Source of the DNA: Callaeas wilsoni
Lineage: Eukaryota; Chordata; Aves; Passeriformes; Callaeidae
DNA length: 64,000 nucleotides
Reading direction: 5' to 3'
Assembly: GCA_013398955.1 (NCBI GenBank)
Contig: VWPU01009501.1
Coordinates: forward strand, 124,001 to 188,000
Part shown: one piece after another, positions 61,151 through 64,000 of the stretch
Layout of the letters: every line of letters starts with the position of its first letter
Numbering within the stretch: the first letter of the stretch is position 1
The notes under the pieces: model-generated
Told to the model about the DNA's origin: nothing
Seen by the model: the letters and a program-made list of their open reading frames with translations, nothing else
The model's database searches: none
Translations under genes and position numbers: made by a program

Positions 61151-62892
61151 AAATGAGGAAGAATGAGGCCATGATCATAGACACTTCATACAATATGGAG
61201 CAGATCTCACTTGCCTTGAACATACAAATAGTTATGCTGGTAATACCTGAGAAGGATTCTGCCTTAGATTTCTGTTATGCTATATTTTAACTATCAGGAC
61301 AAGGTATTTTAGAAACATGAATGTTCCATTTAATGTTTAATGTCTCTCAAATAGAAAAATAACAGCTAAAAAGTACATACTGAATAGTAGATTGAAGGAG
61401 TACAAATTCTGCTCATTCTAGCTTGTCAACTTGAAACTTGAAATTTGAAAATTTTATGTGAAATCTTTAGAAAATATCCAGCTGCTGAAAATATATGCTT
61501 TTTGAATTATTGCTGTACTGCAAAATGCCTACATTTTCACATAACAAGCACTATACTGACAATCTTCCAGTATAGGATTCAGGTATTTAATTTGCATTAG
61601 AAATTACAAAACACTGTAAATACATTACAGAAAGATAGAAATGTTGACTTTAACAGATGGACCTTCATAGAATGGTTCAGCTGAAAGGAGTTTGAACTTT
61701 CTGTCAGTAAAGATTTGCACCTGGCTTTGCAGTTAGGTGAGAGAGGCAACTCTTTATGAGCCCTATTCAGAACTGCTGGTTAGTGACACTAAGTGTGTAA
61801 GGGGCAGGGGGGAAGCAGTGCTGCAATGAGCTTCAAATAATTTTCAGTCCCTGGAGTACTTGGAATGTCACTGAGCCTCACCTGAGCACTCCTGAAGAGT
61901 GAGTAAGCCATGTAAAAGCCAGATCCAGCATTCAGTGGCTGCCACAGGGATACAGGCAGTATGGCTCCAAATCTGAAACACAGCCCCAAAATATCTTTGC
62001 TTTTATGGCCACTTATGGTGGTGAAAATCATTAAATAGAGTGCATTGAGAACTGATAGGGTATATGCACACATACCCAAAACATATATGGTGCTTATATA
62101 GAGATAGATTATATGGGCAGGATTCATATTTAAGATTGTGACATAAAGGCACAAATTATTCTTGTTCTCCAATTACATAGTGTATAACCATACATACAGA
62201 CAAAACTACCTCATTATTTAAATTCTATAGCTGATACTAAAAATTAGATTTTATTGATTAGTTTGCTGTCCCATTTATTGATCAGCTTAACTTTTTGTGA
62301 TTCTTCAAAGACTTCTGATAGGGCACTTATATTAGAATCTCTTCAGTGTATTTAAAATAGCTTCCCAACAATAAGGGAGTATTTTTAACCCTGCTTTCTC
62401 CAAATAGGAATACTTTTCTGAAGAATGCATATGGTATTCAGACATTAGGTATTTGACTTACTACCTGCAGAAAATGCCCAAGAATCATGAACTAGAGGTC
62501 ATTGTTTTACATGTTGGGCTCCATTTATGTAAATAATGCATTTAAGAATGCAGCCTTTTTAAAAAGAATTATGTTACATCTAAGCACATGTTTTTAGCTA
62601 ATAGTCTGTAGAGCTGACACTTACAGGTATTTATGTGTTTGTGGGTGTGTAAATAAATCACTTCTAATGAGGCTTTCTAAATAACTCCTCTCTATTTTTT
62701 CCTTAGAAAACACAAACATTAGAAATGGGACAACACTACATTTAGCTATCAAGCAAAGCTTAGGAGTCTTTGTTTACTAGTTAATTTCTTCTAAAAAGGT
62801 AAATATATTTTAAATGCACCAAATTTTTTCATCATTCAGAGTCACAAAATTGTCTGTATATTTGTTAATATTACAGGATGAATTTTTCTGTT
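61151..62892. other. Non-coding DNA with a weak exon candidate and a CR1-tail scrap
   Basis: 61669-61705 (TCATAGAATGGTTCAGCTGA and on) resembles the last 35-40 bases of a CR1 3' tail on the minus strand. It is too short for a firm call. 61882-61972 is listed separately. The rest is unique-looking. Confidence 0.4.
61882..61972 (-). other. Weak candidate exon, minus strand
   Basis: On the minus strand a 91-base segment lies between GGGGCTGTGTTTCAG and the donor GTGAGGCT. After one base it is open and contains FGAILPVSLWQPLNAGSG followed by FYMAYSLF, a hydrophobic membrane-like stretch. It is part of a 127-codon open frame (61789-62172). A second frame is also open across the same bases, which weakens the case. 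Not recognised. Confidence 0.17.
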
Positions 62893-63463
62893 CATAGAAT
62901 CACAAAGTCATTTAGGTTGGAAAAGACGTCCAAGATCATTGACTTCAACCTTTGAATAACACATTGTCAACTAGAGCATGGCCAGGTTCCATTTCTTGAA
63001 CGCCTCTGGGGACGGTGACTCCATCATCCAGTCCACTCCAATGTTCAACAACCTTTTCTGTGAAGAAATTCCTCCTGAGATCCAGACTGAATTTCCCTCT
63101 GTGCACCTTGAGGCCATGTCCTCTCATACTGTTGCTCGTTCCCTGTGAGAACAGCCCCACGCCCATGCGGCTACAACCTCCTGTCTGGCAGTTGTAGAGA
63201 GAGATCAGGTCACTCCTGAGCCTCCTTTTCTCCAGGCTAAACACAGCCAGCTCCCTCAGCCTCTCTTCATAGGACTTGTGCTCCAGGCCCTTCCCCAGCT
63301 TTGACCTTCTCTGGGCTTGCTCCAGCACCTCAATGTCCTTCCTGAATTGAGGGGCTGAGAACTGGACGCAGGACTCAAGGTGCAGCCTCACCAGTGCCCA
63401 GTACAGGGGCACAATCACTGTTCTAATCCTGCTGGCCACACTGTTTATAGTACAATCTTGGAT
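62893..63463 (-). mobile_element. CR1 LINE fragment with RT C-terminal remnant
   Basis: 3' end TCATAGAATCACAAAGTC, then TTAGGTTGGAAAAGACG. The minus-strand frame 62945-63439 is open for 164 codons, the longest in the window. It contains [56 protein letters not shown] and [11 protein letters not shown], the end of the RT and the remainder of ORF2. A three-residue deletion lies in the RRATK motif. 5'-truncated near 63463, so it cannot encode an active enzyme. Confidence 0.96.
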
Positions 63464-64000
63464 ATAGGACCCAAATATGAAATAAGTTACAAAAATTGAG
63501 GAAATAAGTTAGGTGGCATTTGTGTACAGTTATTCTTCAGTCTAGAACAGCTGAAAGAAATAATTAAAATGTTCAGATTTAATGTAGGTTAGAGCAGATG
63601 ATTGTTTTAAACTTGAATTTATAATTAGTGTAGTTACCAAGAGATTGTGCACAAAATGCAAACTGTTTGCTGCTTGATAATTTTGTTAAATAAGTCAATA
63701 GAGGGACCAAAAACTGAGCAAACAAGTAGACCTAGTTATCCCTTCTTATCAAATTAAATCCTTTTATCTGTCGCAGTTTCAAGACATGATACTATCAACA
63801 GATTTTTTTTCAGAAATAAACATTCTGAAATTTCCAATCCAGACAAATAAAAGATTCAAGAGTGAGATCTGTGCAAAGAGAATGAAAGAGGTGTCAGGAA
63901 AGAACTTTTGTATGCATTTTTCCTTGTACTGATAGCCTCCAAGCTGTAATTTTTATGTTCATGTGTGGAAGAAATAGTCAGTTATCCTATCCTAGTGGAT
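63464..64000. other. Non-coding DNA, nothing recognised
   Basis: A+T-rich unique-looking sequence to the end of the window. Confidence 0.4.

Noticed and set aside
61669..61705. Short CR1-tail-like piece
   Set aside because: Only about 35-40 bases match, with no CR1 body behind it. Noted but not called as an element.
1..64000. CRISPR arrays, bacterial operons, rRNA genes and intact tRNA genes
   Set aside because: No spaced identical repeats, no operon-like ORF packing and no rRNA-like sequence. The only tRNA-like piece is the SINE head at 36902.

Overview
The window is vertebrate, almost certainly avian and probably passerine, nuclear DNA with no complete protein-coding gene that I can recognise. 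The organism call rests on the repeats. At least eleven CR1 LINE fragments carry avian-type 3' ends (tandem TCATAGAATC / TTCTGTGA tails) and a CR1 reverse transcriptase C-terminus. One short element (36902-37048) joins a tRNA-Ile-like head to a CR1 tail, the architecture described for the passerine SINE TguSINE1. No long open reading frame is supported outside repeats. The window reads as a gene desert or as long introns.

Layout: 1-12042 is A+T-rich apparently unique DNA with microsatellites at 6546 and 9391 and one conserved-element candidate (5265-5640). A CR1 tail lies at 12043. A pyrimidine-biased block covers 14986-15450. A MIR/L2-like relic is at 17288. A 20-bp x 4 tandem array (19591-19670) abuts a plus-strand CR1 (19671-20440). 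A CpG-rich solo-LTR-like block is at 21683. 22265-31965 is nearly repeat-free. A second plus-strand CR1 of the same type lies at 31967-32629.

35350-36470 holds a very decayed CR1/L3-type LINE still readable in its reverse transcriptase. The SINE follows at 36902, then three minus-strand CR1s (38577, 40306, 44107), the last being the longest (about 1.37 kb). 45480-54225 is again poor in repeats and contains the best conserved non-coding (enhancer-like) candidate at 47215-47610. From 54228 to 63463 there are four more minus-strand CR1 copies and a pyrimidine-rich stretch.

Possible genes: several short segments are bounded by good splice-like signals. Two on the plus strand (18181-18232 and 26178-26244) are open in compatible phase and could be consecutive exons of an unrecognised gene. 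Other candidates are weaker and partly contradict each other. None was recognised as a known protein, so all are low confidence.
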